A DNA stretch of 64,000 bases from Patella vulgata. Its lineage: Eukaryota > Mollusca > Gastropoda > Patellidae. Location of the stretch: contig NC_065879.2 in NCBI RefSeq assembly GCF_932274485.2, positions 64,687,459 to 64,751,458 on the forward strand, in the 5' to 3' direction. The translations under genes were made by a program, and so were the position numbers. The notes under the pieces are model-generated. The model was given only the letters and a program-made list of their open reading frames with translations, ran no database searches and was not told the origin of the DNA. Below are positions 1 to 10,500 of this stretch, one piece after another; the first letter of the stretch is position 1; every line of letters begins with the position of its first letter.

Positions 1-347
1 TATCTCTACTCTTGGTATTGAGTGGCAAATAGTCATTATTGGTATTCACTAACGAAAGGTAGTCGGCTCCGGAGGCCTGGTTATCGTTGTTTACCGGTGA
101 TGGTAATGTCAGATAATGGCTAGTAGTATCACTGGATCTCTGGTTGAGTGGTGAATGTTCATTACTCGTATTGATATTAGGTACCTGATTAGCAGTTGCT
201 GGTGATCTTGATGCAGGAGACTGGAACTCCACAGTATCGTCAACCACCAGCGGTGATAATGTATCATAATCGTTGTCAGTATTGCGGTATTCAACAGCCG
301 CTTGATTAAAAGTTGACCCGGAAATGTTGCCCTTTATTTTGAAGAAC
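1..347 (-). CDS. EGF receptor exon 5 (partial): cytoplasmic tail with ITAM-like motif
   Basis: Acceptor AACAG at 348-352. The frame is open to the window edge and starts with a basic stop-transfer segment (R-FFKIKG). The tail is polar and carries Tyr motifs YDTL (268-257), YLTL (115-104), YLSL (61-50) and YLPL (31-20). The last pair is spaced as YxxL-x6-YxxL. The C terminus and 3' UTR lie outside the window, so a further NPxY or SH2-binding motif cannot be excluded. Confidence 0.8.
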
Positions 348-3300
348 CTGTTAATCAACATTTTATATACATTCGATATGAAGCTAATGACATTTGAATA
401 TTATTACAACATTAAATACAGTATTACTGACTATATATATAACAAAGCTAAATTATCCCTAAGTAAATCATTGTCACAAAAATCTGCAAATAATCTATAC
501 AAATATCCTGTTAAATTCTACAGATCACCTCCATTTACCTTCATTTTTTCACTGATAGACGACTATATTTACCCCTAGATGCTTTGATTCGATTTTCACG
601 TTCCGTTTTCCATGTTTCTCTCGAGGAGTCAAATATTGAATTAAAACATGGTTACTCCGATCATGAAGGTGACATACCATGATCTACCTAATATATGTGA
701 TAAAGTCTATACTTACCTCCAAAAATAGAGACCAATCATCAATAGTATTATCACAGTAAACACAACTGCAAAAATTAGGGTTGTATTGACTGTAGTAGAT
801 TTTACTGAAATAAGATTTAGTTCTTATAGATGAGATGTCATCATTATAGTTATAAACATATGGTTATTTTAAAGTCGTACCTACCTAATTATGCAGTGCA
901 AATGTCAACCAATACCAATCAAGGAATTTTATTTGACAATACAACACAGTTAATTAATTAAAACTACTTACACTCTTGACAAGTAGGCCCTGTATATTGT
1001 TCCTGACAGCCCTGTAAGCCGCATTCTCCTGATGATACATTACATCCTTTCCCTCCTTTACAATAACCACATTTATTGTAACAGTTTAAACCATACCACC
1101 CTTCAGGACAATCTACAATAACAATCTTACAGTTTAACCTAACCATATGATCTATCTGAACACTCTACAATAACAATGTTACACTTAAACAACCTATCGG
1201 GTAAAACATATACAAGAAAGTAGTTTAAACCAGGTGGGCTGAGCACTGAAGAAAACCTGACTTAACAGTATTTTGACTATTGTAAAGTTTTAAAAAATCC
1301 TGTATTAGTTTTATTTGTGTACTGTTTAATAGTAATAGTTGGTGTTCTTTGTGTCACCATTGTTCCTTTAAATATCTAACTATAGCTAGTTTTTTTTAAA
1401 AATTTACTGCCTATTCCATTTAACTATTAGTCTTACGCGTTGTTTTGTTTTACCTTCAGAACAGTTGTTTCCCCTTTTACCATGTACACAGCCATTAGTA
1501 CATGAACCATGGGTGTAATTACATACAGGTGAACCTATGGTAGATCTACAGTTGCTGCTACACATCTTGTCACAACTCTTTCCATAATATCCTGCTTTAC
1601 AGGCACCGCAGGTACCATCCATATTACAAAAACTATACAAGCATCTTGTTGGACACGTCTTATTACAAACTGATCCAAACCATCCTCGTTTACAAGATAC
1701 GCAGCTTGATTTATTGTAGCGTTTACAAGAAATGCAACTCGAAAAACAACTCTTATCACAATGCTGTCCAGTTTTACCTGCTGTACATCCTTCAATGCAG
1801 CCACTGGTCATGTTGCAACTATAATGTCTACAATTACTACACCTTTTGCCACACCTATCACCATAGAAACCTTTAAAGCAGTCCATACATTTGGCATCTC
1901 TATAACAACCTTCTTTACAATTCACACTGCATGTAAAATTACATACGTTATGGTACATATTCTTACAATCGCCACAAAAACCGTCCGATGACCTACAACC
2001 TTCTGAACATGTGGCGCTACATGTGGTATTACAGACGTCACCATAATATCCCTCAGTACAATCATAACATATGCCATCTCTATCACATCCTCCTCTACAT
2101 GTAGAACTACAGACCAACTTACAATTATCACCATAATATCCCTCAGTACAATCATAACATATGCCATCTCTATCACATCCTCCTCTACATGTAGAACTAC
2201 AGACCAACTTACAATTATCACCATAATATCCCTCAGTACAATCATAACATATGCCATCTCTATCACATCCTCCTCTACATGTAGAACTACAGACCAACTT
2301 ACAATTATCACCATAATATCCCTCAATACAATTATAACATATGCCATCTCTATCACATCCTCCTCTACATGTAGAACTACAGACCAACTTACAATTATCA
2401 CCATAATATCCCTCAGTACAATTATAACATATGCCATCTCTATCACATCCTCCTCTACATGTACAACTACAAGCGATATTACAGAACATTCCATAATATT
2501 TTTCGAAAGAACATGCATTACAGTATCCATCTGTTTTATTACACCCGCTCTTGCAATAACTACTGCACATACTATCACATGTATCTGTATACCAACCTTC
2601 ATTACATCCAACATTACAAACACCATCATCCTTACTACACCCACCTGGTTGACAGTTAGGACATACCCTCAAGCACAATCCGTCACTACCATAAAAACCT
2701 TCTTTACATCCATTAATACAAAAGCCATCATGTTTACAACCGCCATCGTCACATGTAGAGCACTTATTCCCATATCTTGCATCAACAATACCATCCTTAC
2801 ACCCATTAAAGCAAGTCCCATTATTCATTTGACATCCACCAGGGTTACAATTCTCACACCTTTTCATACATGTTCCATCGCGTCCATAGAATCCATCTTT
2901 ACAACCATTTTTACATACACCATTTTCCCTATTACAACCACCGGGCTTACAATTAGGACAGATACGTTCACATATATCACCATAGAAGCCATCTTTACAA
3001 TGATCACATATACCCTTGTTATCACACAGGTTGGATTTACAGTTTGAACTACACAACTTCTGACAATACGTACCATACAATCCAGGAATACACCCATATC
3101 TACATGTACCATTAATATTGCACTTACTCTCCTTGCAATTTACATTACATGGTTTACAGATTCCCATATAATTAATATAATGTTCATCTGGGCATGGTTT
3201 ACAGATTCCCCCGTCGTTGTAATAGCGATGTGGACATGGTTCACAGATTCCAGTATCAGGATCACATGGTCTCCCACCACAGTTACGCGATGTACATTTA

Positions 3301-6155
3301 GCTGAAATACAAACAATGGAGCAATAAACCCTGAGAGGTAACCAAAAAATATAAATATTCCATAGAATAAATAATAAATGTAACTTATTACAATATCAAT
3401 ATCCAATAGTGTACTAGCCAGGTCTCTGCTCTGTTGATTATGAATTGAAATTTAAAGTGAAATTGAATCACACCAGGAATTCACCACCTGTATAATATCC
3501 AATTTTGGAACTTGATGAAAACTGTCCGTAGTTCATTCAGTATTATTTTTTTTTTGTTGAGGTTCGTGAAAATTTGTCAAAGTAAAATATTCTAAAATAG
3601 TTAACTTAGCCACCCTTCGTGTTTACTTTATAATGTATGTCGTATTTAATAAAAGTTTGCTAAGCTGTTACAACAAGTTATTTCTAATCTGTGTGTGTTG
3701 GGTAAATAGCTCAGGAATGTGAATTCAAGTCTGTTAGAACTATAGACATTGACAGGTTGTCTATATTAGCTACGCGATGTACATTTAGCTGAAATACAAA
3801 CAATGGAATAATAAACCCCGAGAGGTAACCAAAAAATATAAATATCCCATAGAATAAATAACAAATGGAACTAATAACAATATCAATATCCAATAGTGTA
3901 GTAGCCAGGTCTCTATCGATTATGAATTGAAATCTAAAGTGAAATTGAACCACACGCGGAGTGAAAATTTGTCAAAGGTAAATGTTCTAAAAAAGTTACC
4001 ATAGCCACTCTTCGTGCTTACTTTTTTAATGTCTGTTGTATTTAATAAAAGTTTGCCAAGCTGTTGCAACAAGTTATTTCTAATCTGTTTGTGTTGAGCA
4101 AATAGCTCATGAATCTGAATTCAAGTCTGTTAGAACAATAGACATTGGCAGGTTGTCTATATAACCAGTTAACTGTGGAAAATGATGCATTTTACGTACT
4201 ATTATAGATAAATATACGTTAAAATTGTTCGAAACTTAATCTTTCTGTCTATTTGTCTTCGTTTAAACTATATGGTAAACTAAAAATGAATATAAAATAA
4301 GTAAAAAGACGACTTCCGCTTTATCTTTCGAAACCAAAATTTAATGTTAGAAAGCTCGTCGCATCACTAAGCGAAATGACACCAAATTAACCCAAATCAA
4401 TACTCTGTATTAAGCTTTAGCTTCATTAAACCATTTTGGGTACATCGACAGTTTTCCGAAATAATCATTCCGAACTTATTTTTTAAAAAATGACTTTTAG
4501 CCCATACATACGATGAAAGCTTTATATCATATTAATTCTTATGTGACGTAATTATATTTGATATACTATATGATATCAATTGAAAAAATAAAACAAACCG
4601 AGGATCAAAAGAATGTTGACCGAGTTATTTTAGTTAACAGTATACCCTATATGACATCGAACATTATTAATAGACACTTGGAGAGGCTATAATCATGACA
4701 CCGATGCTGTTCAGGGGATCGACTATCACAATAATCCTTTTACATATTTTAAACATGCATTATGCAATAGCTAAATCTGCCTATTGCAGATCCTTCTTTG
4801 GGCCTGAAATGTTATAAACTATTAATTAGACATTTATTAATATAAAAAGTCATTAATCAACTCTCGATGCGATTTTATATGTCGGATTGTCACTGGATTT
4901 GAATCCGATTTTCTGCTGAACGTTCATTGATGATTTAATCCAAAAATTGATAATGGATAGCGTACCGACTTTAGTAATGATGTTCGAAGCTAGGCCTGAA
5001 AATCAAACGCTAATATCTCGGTTCAGAGTTGAGCAATTTAACTGCAATTTTACTTTATCTAGTCTTTAACTATTATAACGAGAACTGCCAGCTCTTCATC
5101 TAGGCCTCAAATTCAAACGCTAATATTCGGTTAAAAGTGTAGCAATTTAACTGAAATTTTCAGCTTATTCCCATTACATTATCTAGTTTTTAACTATTAT
5201 GATGAGAACTGCAAGCTCTTTATTTAGTCTTCCATAATATCCCTTTAAGACATTAATGATTTCATTTTAGGGTCTTGCAGACACAAACGAACATCATCAC
5301 ATTAAAACCTCGTCTTGGAGATCGGCAGGTCTCCTATAAAACCAACAGGAACGATGGAGTGTGTCGCTTTCGTGTTGGTCATACTTTTTTTTGAAAAAAC
5401 CCTTTTTAACTCGCCTGACATGTTTCTTTGACAACTTAAAGGCACATCTTGTTTTAGTGCAAGTATCTCAAGGATTTGTTAGATTAAATCATTACCTTTG
5501 CCAGTCGTTACATCATTCATTTGCTCAAACGGGTTTAATGGATTTTCATTATAAATGTTAATTGTATATATATATATATATATCCTTTTCATTTTTATAT
5601 TTTTTATTTTGACAAAAACTGTGATATTTGTTTTTATTTATGCATATAAATATTTTACCTTATGTTTGGCTCAATATAGCCCAGTATCATAACGCTTAAA
5701 TCTTTAATGTTTGAAAGCATTTAATATTAAGTGAAAAACAACAGAGTATTGAAATTAAATTTGGTTTAAAGTCCTTATTTTCTTCACCAATAAGGATAGT
5801 GAAGACAAATATATGCCATGCAATGTGCCATGAGGGGAATTTGGCTCGGACAGTGCCCATCTCATTTCGAATAACTATTATCAAGGACACTTTTTTTTAT
5901 GTACACGCCGACAAGTTCATATTAAGATCTCGGTTTTCGGTCCATCCGAACGACTAAACGCCGTGCCTTGCCAGGCAACAAAGTAATATTCTACACCACG
6001 CTTCGACCAATCAGAAAACAAACTATGTCCTATATGGGCTATATTATTATTTGTATTGAATCCTCCTTAAAATTAATAATGATGTTATACTTACCATTAT
6101 TGACATTGTATACATAGGAATAAATAAGTAAATATACTAGTAAATTAGTAGCCAT
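1..6155 (-). CDS. Multi-EGF type I membrane receptor (Draper/MEGF-like), 3' end beyond window
   Basis: I assemble five exons with matching phases: 6095-6155, 1454-3301, 972-1112, 717-804 and 1-347 (continues off the left edge). They give at least 828 residues. Order: signal peptide (residues 1-20), about 18 compact cysteine-rich EGF modules of the Draper/MEGF10/SREC type (CxxxCxxGxC...CxxGxYGxxC), one transmembrane helix (about 692-712), then a Ser/Asn/Asp-rich cytoplasmic tail with YDTL, YLTL, YLSL and YLPL motifs. The last two form YxxL-x6-YxxL (Y809 and Y819), the ITAM spacing used by Draper-type engulfment receptors to recruit SH2 kinases. I see no EMI domain at the N terminus, unlike Draper/CED-1/MEGF10, so a plain ortholog call is not justified. 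The role (phagocytic, scavenger or adhesion receptor) is inferred. A five-copy, nearly identical 90-bp module array lies inside exon 2. Splice junctions are seen directly; function is inference. Confidence 0.85.
717..804 (-). CDS. EGF receptor exon 4: transmembrane helix
   Basis: This 88-nt exon sits between a TTTCAG acceptor (805-810) and a GTAAGT donor (711-716). It encodes a short Ser/Thr stalk and a hydrophobic run (LIFAVVFTVIILLMIGLYFW), followed by Arg completed across the splice. It is too short to stand out as an open frame and was found by the phase constraint between exons 3 and 5. Confidence 0.85.
972..1112 (-). CDS. EGF receptor exon 3: last EGF-like module
   Basis: Acceptor TTGTAG (1113-1118) and donor GTAAGTAG (964-971). 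The exon joins exon 2 in phase 1 to read ...NNCSE-DCPEGWYGLNC and ends ...GPTCQE before the juxtamembrane segment. Its 141 nt fit the phases on both sides. Confidence 0.85.
1454..3301 (-). CDS. EGF receptor exon 2: large exon with about 17 EGF modules
   Basis: This 1848-nt exon has a TTTCAG acceptor (3302-3307) and a GTAAAAC donor (1447-1453), and is open throughout. It encodes an atypical Cys-rich lead-in, six diverse EGF modules, one spacer module, five nearly identical 30-residue modules (2041-2490), then six divergent modules. Almost every module has the C-x3-C-x2-G-C...G-x-C-x2-C...GxYG-x2-C layout. Encoding so many modules without introns is unusual for vertebrate MEGF genes. Confidence 0.9.
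2041..2490 (-). repeat. Five-unit 90-bp coding tandem repeat (identical EGF modules)
   Basis: Units begin at 2041, 2131, 2221, 2311 and 2401, a strict 90-bp period (30 codons, one EGF module). The units differ at only a few positions (for example Asp/Asn before the fourth Cys and Thr/Ile in one unit), while neighbouring modules in the exon are strongly diverged. The near-identity at third codon positions points to recent amplification or gene conversion. Confidence 0.9.
3284..4165. repeat. Tandem duplication across intron 1 / exon 2 boundary
   Basis: 3284-3770 and 3771-4165 are diverged copies of one segment. Each starts with the same 18 bases of exon 2 coding sequence and its splice acceptor, followed by the same intron sequence (blocks 3302-3475 versus 3789-3957, and 3560-3765 versus 3963-4165). 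The second copy therefore carries a decoy acceptor plus 18 coding bases upstream of the real exon 2. It has no open exon behind it. Confidence 0.85.
4990..5235. repeat. Diverged tandem pair, about 115 bp units
   Basis: Two copies share, in order, 'tcaaacgctaatat', 'gcaatttaactg', 'ttaactattat' and 'gagaactgc', with indels between them. They lie in intron 1 of the EGF receptor and are noncoding. Confidence 0.7.
5810..5985 (-). mobile_element. SINE family A, decayed copy
   Basis: Recognisable family A blocks in reverse order: the 'gccat...gtgctatgagggaattt' block, the 'acgtgtacacgcc' block, then 'tctcggttttcggtccatccgaacgact' in shortened form and the Cys-poor 'cttgccagg' block. The tRNA-like head is missing. 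This is one of the most diverged copies in the window. Confidence 0.65.
6095..6155 (-). CDS. EGF receptor exon 1: start codon and signal peptide
   Basis: ATG at 6153-6155 begins a 20-codon hydrophobic leader (MATNLLVYLLIYSY...) that ends in phase 1 at a GTAAGT donor (6089-6094). Joined to exon 2 it reads ...NVNN-A-KCTSRNC, a natural signal-peptide to first-cysteine transition. I chose this start because the leader, donor and phase all fit exon 2, and I saw no competing leader nearby. Confidence 0.75.
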
Positions 6156-7084
6156 GTTGACAGTACATCTCTCACTATATAACTAAGTTAGTTCAACATC
6201 TTATGCTATAGATATTTAATATAAAGGCAGGAAGGAACAGACAGCATGTTTGTTTTTTAAATCATATTTATGGGGATTACACACTTAATAAAATCACATA
6301 ACAACAAAAAAGAGAAGTGTAATGAATATATAACACATACAGATTGTTCAAGGCTTGACCAACAGAGCATGTGGAAATTCACTATTCTCAGGCAAAAATA
6401 ACCCATTTCTGGAAGTGCTCAGACCCCGCCAATAACAAGAACGCTATTATACCAATATACTTGGTGAAATTACTGGTCTCAATTCAGTTTATACTATATT
6501 CGTCGATATTCTAGATCTAATATATGTGTACTTATCCTACATGGCTTTGTATATGGTTATTAACGCCCACTTAACCCACACCAAACCATTCTGAGATGAA
6601 CACAGGATGCTTCTGTAATTAAATGGATCTTTTGCAGTCGTCAAGAAAAGATCCACGGGGTTAGGCAGGCGACCCTATACCCTCTCAAAGTCTTAATAAC
6701 ATGTTATAACATTGGTAGAATTCATAACCAAATTATAAAATTAGTTGATAATAACACAGTATAGAATGAGACAATATTTAAAGCAACAAATTTATTATAA
6801 AATAAGGTAGTGCAAAAAAAAGAAAAAAGAATGATTATAAAATTAAGTTATAAAAACAAATTATTAAGTGATAAAAACAAATTATTAAAAGCCCTTAAAA
6901 TCCTCTACTCTAGGGCCGAACAACCCGTCAATCTTCATCTGGAAATGGAGACGGGTGTCCCAAGCTGTATTATACGTTGTCCGGAACAGATTTTTGCCCA
7001 AAAATTTATTTCTTGTAACCACAGTTTATCGCCTCTTCCGTACGTGCTAGTTACGCATCTCGGCAATATATTTAATATTGTAGA

Positions 7085-7305
7085 ACACGGGAACAGTGTC
7101 CGTTAATCGAGCCTAGTTGGGGACGTGGCATTTTGGGATGTGACTGTTAGTGGTCATTCATGATTCCTGTGGTGGTACTGAACAACTCCAAAGCTGTTTT
7201 AGTTGGTTCAGATTTAAGCTAATCAAGCCTAGCTGTGGTCTGAAAATTGGATAACTCTTGTCAGGGATACTCCATCACTACAAATGCCTGGCAATTGGTA
7301 AAATA
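7085..7305. mobile_element. Fragment of the TIR element found in SLCO intron 1
   Basis: Matches the body of the TIR element at 24401-25325: shared blocks include 'gtggcattttgggatgtg', 'ggtcattcatgat', 'caactccaaagctgtttta', 'tagctgtgg' and 'ctggcaattg'. This copy lacks the family B SINE that interrupts the SLCO copy and shows no terminal inverted repeats. Confidence 0.7.
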
Positions 7306-7346
7306 CAACCTAGGCTTTTGTTGGTGGTTATACACAAGTTTGTATG

Positions 7347-7410
7347 AAACAACACAAGTTTCCGAAATTTTAACACAAGTTTCAGAAATTTTAACACAAG
7401 TTTCAGAAAT
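7347..7410. repeat. 21-bp tandem repeat, three units
   Basis: Three successive units of 'aacacaagtttcagaaattt' with one substitution in the first. The core 'acacaagttt' recurs at looser spacing up to about 7500. Confidence 0.85.
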
Positions 7411-7611
7411 TTTTATACCAGTGATGTGTAGATTTTCACACAAGATCAAGTTTTGTGTTGTTTCAAAAATAAATACAAGTTTGTCTTGTTAAATAAAGAC
7501 ACATAACTTGTGTATACAAGGTTGTTTTTTCAGTGTAGTTTGTATGAGATTGGAAACCCTCAAACGACGATAAGAGGCTTTAAAGAAAAATTTACCAGGT
7601 ATTCTGGAAGG

Positions 7612-7700
7612 TGAGGAGGGTGATGTGAGAGTAGAGAGAGAGGGAAATTGGAATAGAGGGTGGGGGAGAGAAATTAGGGGATAGAGAGAATAGTAGGAAA
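7612..7700. repeat. GA-rich purine tract
   Basis: An imperfect gagaggg/gagaga low-complexity tract with almost no pyrimidines on the plus strand. Confidence 0.8.
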
Positions 7701-8186
7701 CCGGTGTCCTGGGAGAAATATAAGTTATAGGGTAGAAAACACACGACTTGGCTTAATGGCAAACCTTACAATAGAAGCCAAATAGACACAATGCTGTAGG
7801 ATCATTGATATATATTATTGTAATTCATCTACCGGAAATGATACCACTCACGCAATATTAATGATCTGTGGCTAACCAAAATGCCAAAATGGAGAGATGA
7901 TTTGTCTGTTTATTTTGCTATCAAAACTAAACAATGATAGAAAATCGATTAAAATGGTTTATTTTGTCGAAATTAACTGTTAGTCGTGTTTCTAATCGTC
8001 CCGATGTGGAATTCTTATTGTTGGTTCCGCCCGTGAGTCACAAACGCGGTCTTTAATTTAGTTTTGTTTTTGAACGGTGGAGTTGATTCGGACTATTGGT
8101 ATCAGTTGTTAGAATATAAGAATAAATTGACCACCTTCTTTCGGTCTGCAATATTCATTACACTCTCTTTACTTCTATTATTTCAG

Positions 8187-8343
8187 AAGATACGCAGTTT
8201 ACTACTACTGAAAAATGTGTACGGATATTGACTTTACTTCTACAACATGGAGCCAATTATATGGGTTTGGGGGGATATGCCCCCATTCATATAGCTGTGT
8301 TAAAGAATAGTTTGGCTGCTGTGAAACTGTTCCTGGAATTCGG
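8187..8343 (+). pseudogene. Ankyrin-repeat exon, cut by a LINE
   Basis: A TTATTTCAG acceptor (8178-8186) precedes an open frame that reads DTQFTTTEKCVRILTLLLQ and then HGANYMGLGGYAPIHIAV..., a good ankyrin repeat (GxxPIHxAV-x6-VKLFLEFG). After about 8343 the frame passes into LINE endonuclease sequence, so the host exon is probably interrupted. I found no matching downstream half and no other ankyrin exon in the window. It may be the last surviving exon of a dead gene copy, or the edge of a live gene whose other exons I could not detect. The acceptor and repeat are seen; the disruption is inference. Confidence 0.6.
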
Positions 8344-10500
8344 TCACCTTGTTAACCATTACTGCCCAGATGACAAGAGACTGTCACGTGAAACACTCCC
8401 GGTTCCCAACAGCGGCTTCCTCAGTCCCAGAGCTGGGGATACAACACCCCTATCAAGCGAATAGAAGATTGACAGCATGAGAACCACCCGATCCTTGTAC
8501 CCAACAATGGCACTCATCAACAACACCCGCTCTGGCACTCTGCACAGAAGACATCCAAACGAATATTAGCAGGAAGGTTGAAGAACAGCTGGAAGGAAGT
8601 GACCACCGCTCTGTACCTCTGATCATCTCTAGAAGTACTGTGACAGATTTGCCCCAACACCCAAGACAGAACTACAAGAATGCCCCATGGAGAATGTGCA
8701 GTGTGCGCACAAAAGAGCTCACAAAAAACGTTAAAGTGGAAGGGAGAAACATGAACAATGTGATCAAGGAGTTCAATAAGTGCATTGTCAATGCAGCCAA
8801 GGAAACCAAACCGCGAGGGGTTAGGAAGTACTATACCCCATACTGGACAACATATCTGTAGAAAGCACATGATGGACTTAGTGCAGCAAGAATCATAGTC
8901 CCACCAAGCCAAGAGAACAACCTACGACTATAGGAAAGGAAGGCAAAATTCCTCAAAATCAAGCTTGAATCTAAGAGGAAAAGCTGTAGAGAAAAAACTG
9001 CAAGCCTTAACTTAGAGAGAGGCAACACAGAATTGCTTTACTCCATGCAACATGATCTCACTTTGGGTTAACTTACAACATCCATCAAACAAATGAAAAA
9101 GAAGAAATCCCTAGGCCCAGATAACATCACACACGAGATGCTGCAACGTCTAGACGACACAGCCCTCAACAAACTACCGAATGTCTTTAACCTGATCTGG
9201 AAGCACGTTCTAGTACCTAAGTGCATGAAGGAAGCCAGGGTGATGATCCCGGTTCTAAAGAAAGGAAAGAACAAAGCAAAACCAGCTAGCTACCGCCCCA
9301 TCAGCCTGGCAAGCTGCGTATGCAAAACCATGGAGCGCATTGTAAACCAGCGTCTGCAATGATACCTTCCAAGAAGGCCACACTGCAGAATGCCTTTGAC
9401 AAAGTGTGAAAAGACGGGCTACCCGTGAAGCTCCTGCGAAGTGGCATCGGCGGCAACATGCACCAGCGAGCCAAGATCTATCTGCACGACCGACAAGCTA
9501 TTCGGCAGACACTGTGGCCGTCAAGGTTGGGACGATTTACCCAATACTACCCAATACCACCCAATACCACCACATTACCACCTCAATATCCCCACATACT
9601 ACCCGATACTATAACATAATGATGCAAAATGGACATATCATTTGATTTTTTTCAAAAATAGATGGTCGTATCGCGGAAAATGTGCTTCAAATGTCTGGCT
9701 GTTCATTTGCCTCCCTATATCACCAAAACAAGCAAATAATAACCCAATACTACCAAATACTACCCAATATGAGCAAATAACAACCTGATTTTGTCAAATA
9801 ACAGCACATTAGTATACTTATTCAAACGAATATTCGATATTTTGCAGAAAATTGAAATGTCTGTGCAGTTATGCTGTAGGATTGGGTAGTATGTGGTGAT
9901 ATTGAGATGGTATTGGGTAGTATTGGGTAAATCGTCCAACTGCCGCCGGCCGGAAAGTGCTGCTTCGACAAGGAGTCCCACAAGCGGGATTACTCTCACC
10001 AAGCCTTTTCATAAACGTTGTTGTGCCAGAGCAACCCAAGGGTATGCAGATGAAAAGATCCTCAAAATTGTCTATCAGGGTCAGGGAACGGTAAGACCAC
10101 ACCTGGAGTATGGATCAAGCTCATGGATGACTGCAGCCAAGACACATCAAGAGGCACTTGACAAAGTTCAAAACTAGACTGTTCGCATCATCACAGGTGC
10201 TATGAAATCTACACCTATAGAAAAGGTGGAACAGATAACTGGGATCCCCACTTAACAAACGAAGAGAAAAGTAAGGTATTGCTACAAGTTACCAAATACC
10301 AACATAGCTCAGACTACCGGATGAGCAGAAAATGCCAGGGAAAGCTGCCTTCACTCATTGAGGTTCATACTCCTAGTGCCATCACAGCTGCAGGATGGCT
10401 ACCATCAGTTAGTCAGAGCAGAACAGGTCGTCATCTTTAGATTCAGAACCTGGCACAGCAGAATAGCGTCTCATCTACAGGTGTGATAGGCGATCGAAAA
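8344..10500 (+). mobile_element. Decayed Jockey/CR1-type LINE, 5'-truncated
   Basis: Pieces of one ORF2 follow in order. Endonuclease: VNHYCPDDKRLS, a damaged GDFNS region, IEDWQHEN in shifted frame, TPALALCTED, and EGSDHRSV near 8600. Reverse transcriptase: KSLGPDNITHEML near 9115, SYRPISLAS near 9290, QNAFDKV near 9391, and RQGVPQAGLLSPSLF near 9975. Then GTVRPHLEYGSSSW near 10090 and GAMKSTPIEKVEQITGI near 10200. The F/YADD box is missing between about 10020 and 10070, an internal deletion. Several frameshifts and stops occur. It is less AT-rich than its flanks. A MITE interrupts it at 9529-9937. The exact clade (I/Jockey/CR1) is not resolved. Confidence 0.85.
9529..9937. mobile_element. 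MITE inserted in the LINE
   Basis: Terminal inverted repeats start GGACGATTTACCCAATACTA on the left and are mirrored on the right (...GGGTAAATCGTCC), continuing through the repeated 'cccaatac.accc' motif for about 50 bp. The interior is AT-rich and noncoding. The LINE reads up to the left end and resumes at the right end with AAGRKVLLRQGVP, so the element landed inside the LINE. No clear target duplication was seen. Confidence 0.85.

Larger units (their letters stand above)
4166..6094. other. Intron 1 remainder of EGF receptor
   Basis: AT-rich intron sequence without exon-like open frames. It holds a diverged tandem pair of about 115 bp at 4990-5235 (shared blocks on 'aatcaaacgctaatat' and 'gagaactgc.agctctt'), a TA microsatellite at 5560-5582 and a decayed SINE A copy at 5810-5985. 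Confidence 0.6.
6156..8186. other. Noncoding region 5' of the EGF receptor
   Basis: It probably contains the EGF receptor promoter and 5' UTR (the minus strand has TATA-like 'ttatatagtgagag' about 15-30 bp before the ATG), but no transcription start can be fixed. It also holds a dispersed repeat piece (7085-7305), a 21-bp triplet repeat (7347-7410) and a purine-rich GA tract (7612-7700). Short open frames here look random. Confidence 0.5.

Noticed and set aside
1535-3112. Open frames on both strands overlapping the EGF array (for example 1922-2644, 2649-3047)
   Set aside because: They are shadows of the Cys-rich exon; repeated, low-complexity peptides with no domain.
3711-3953. Minus-strand frame resembling 3140-3406
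   Set aside because: Both come from the duplicated intron segment, not from a conserved protein.
6810-7106. 98-codon plus-strand frame
   Set aside because: No splice site, domain or codon bias; overlaps the start of a dispersed repeat.
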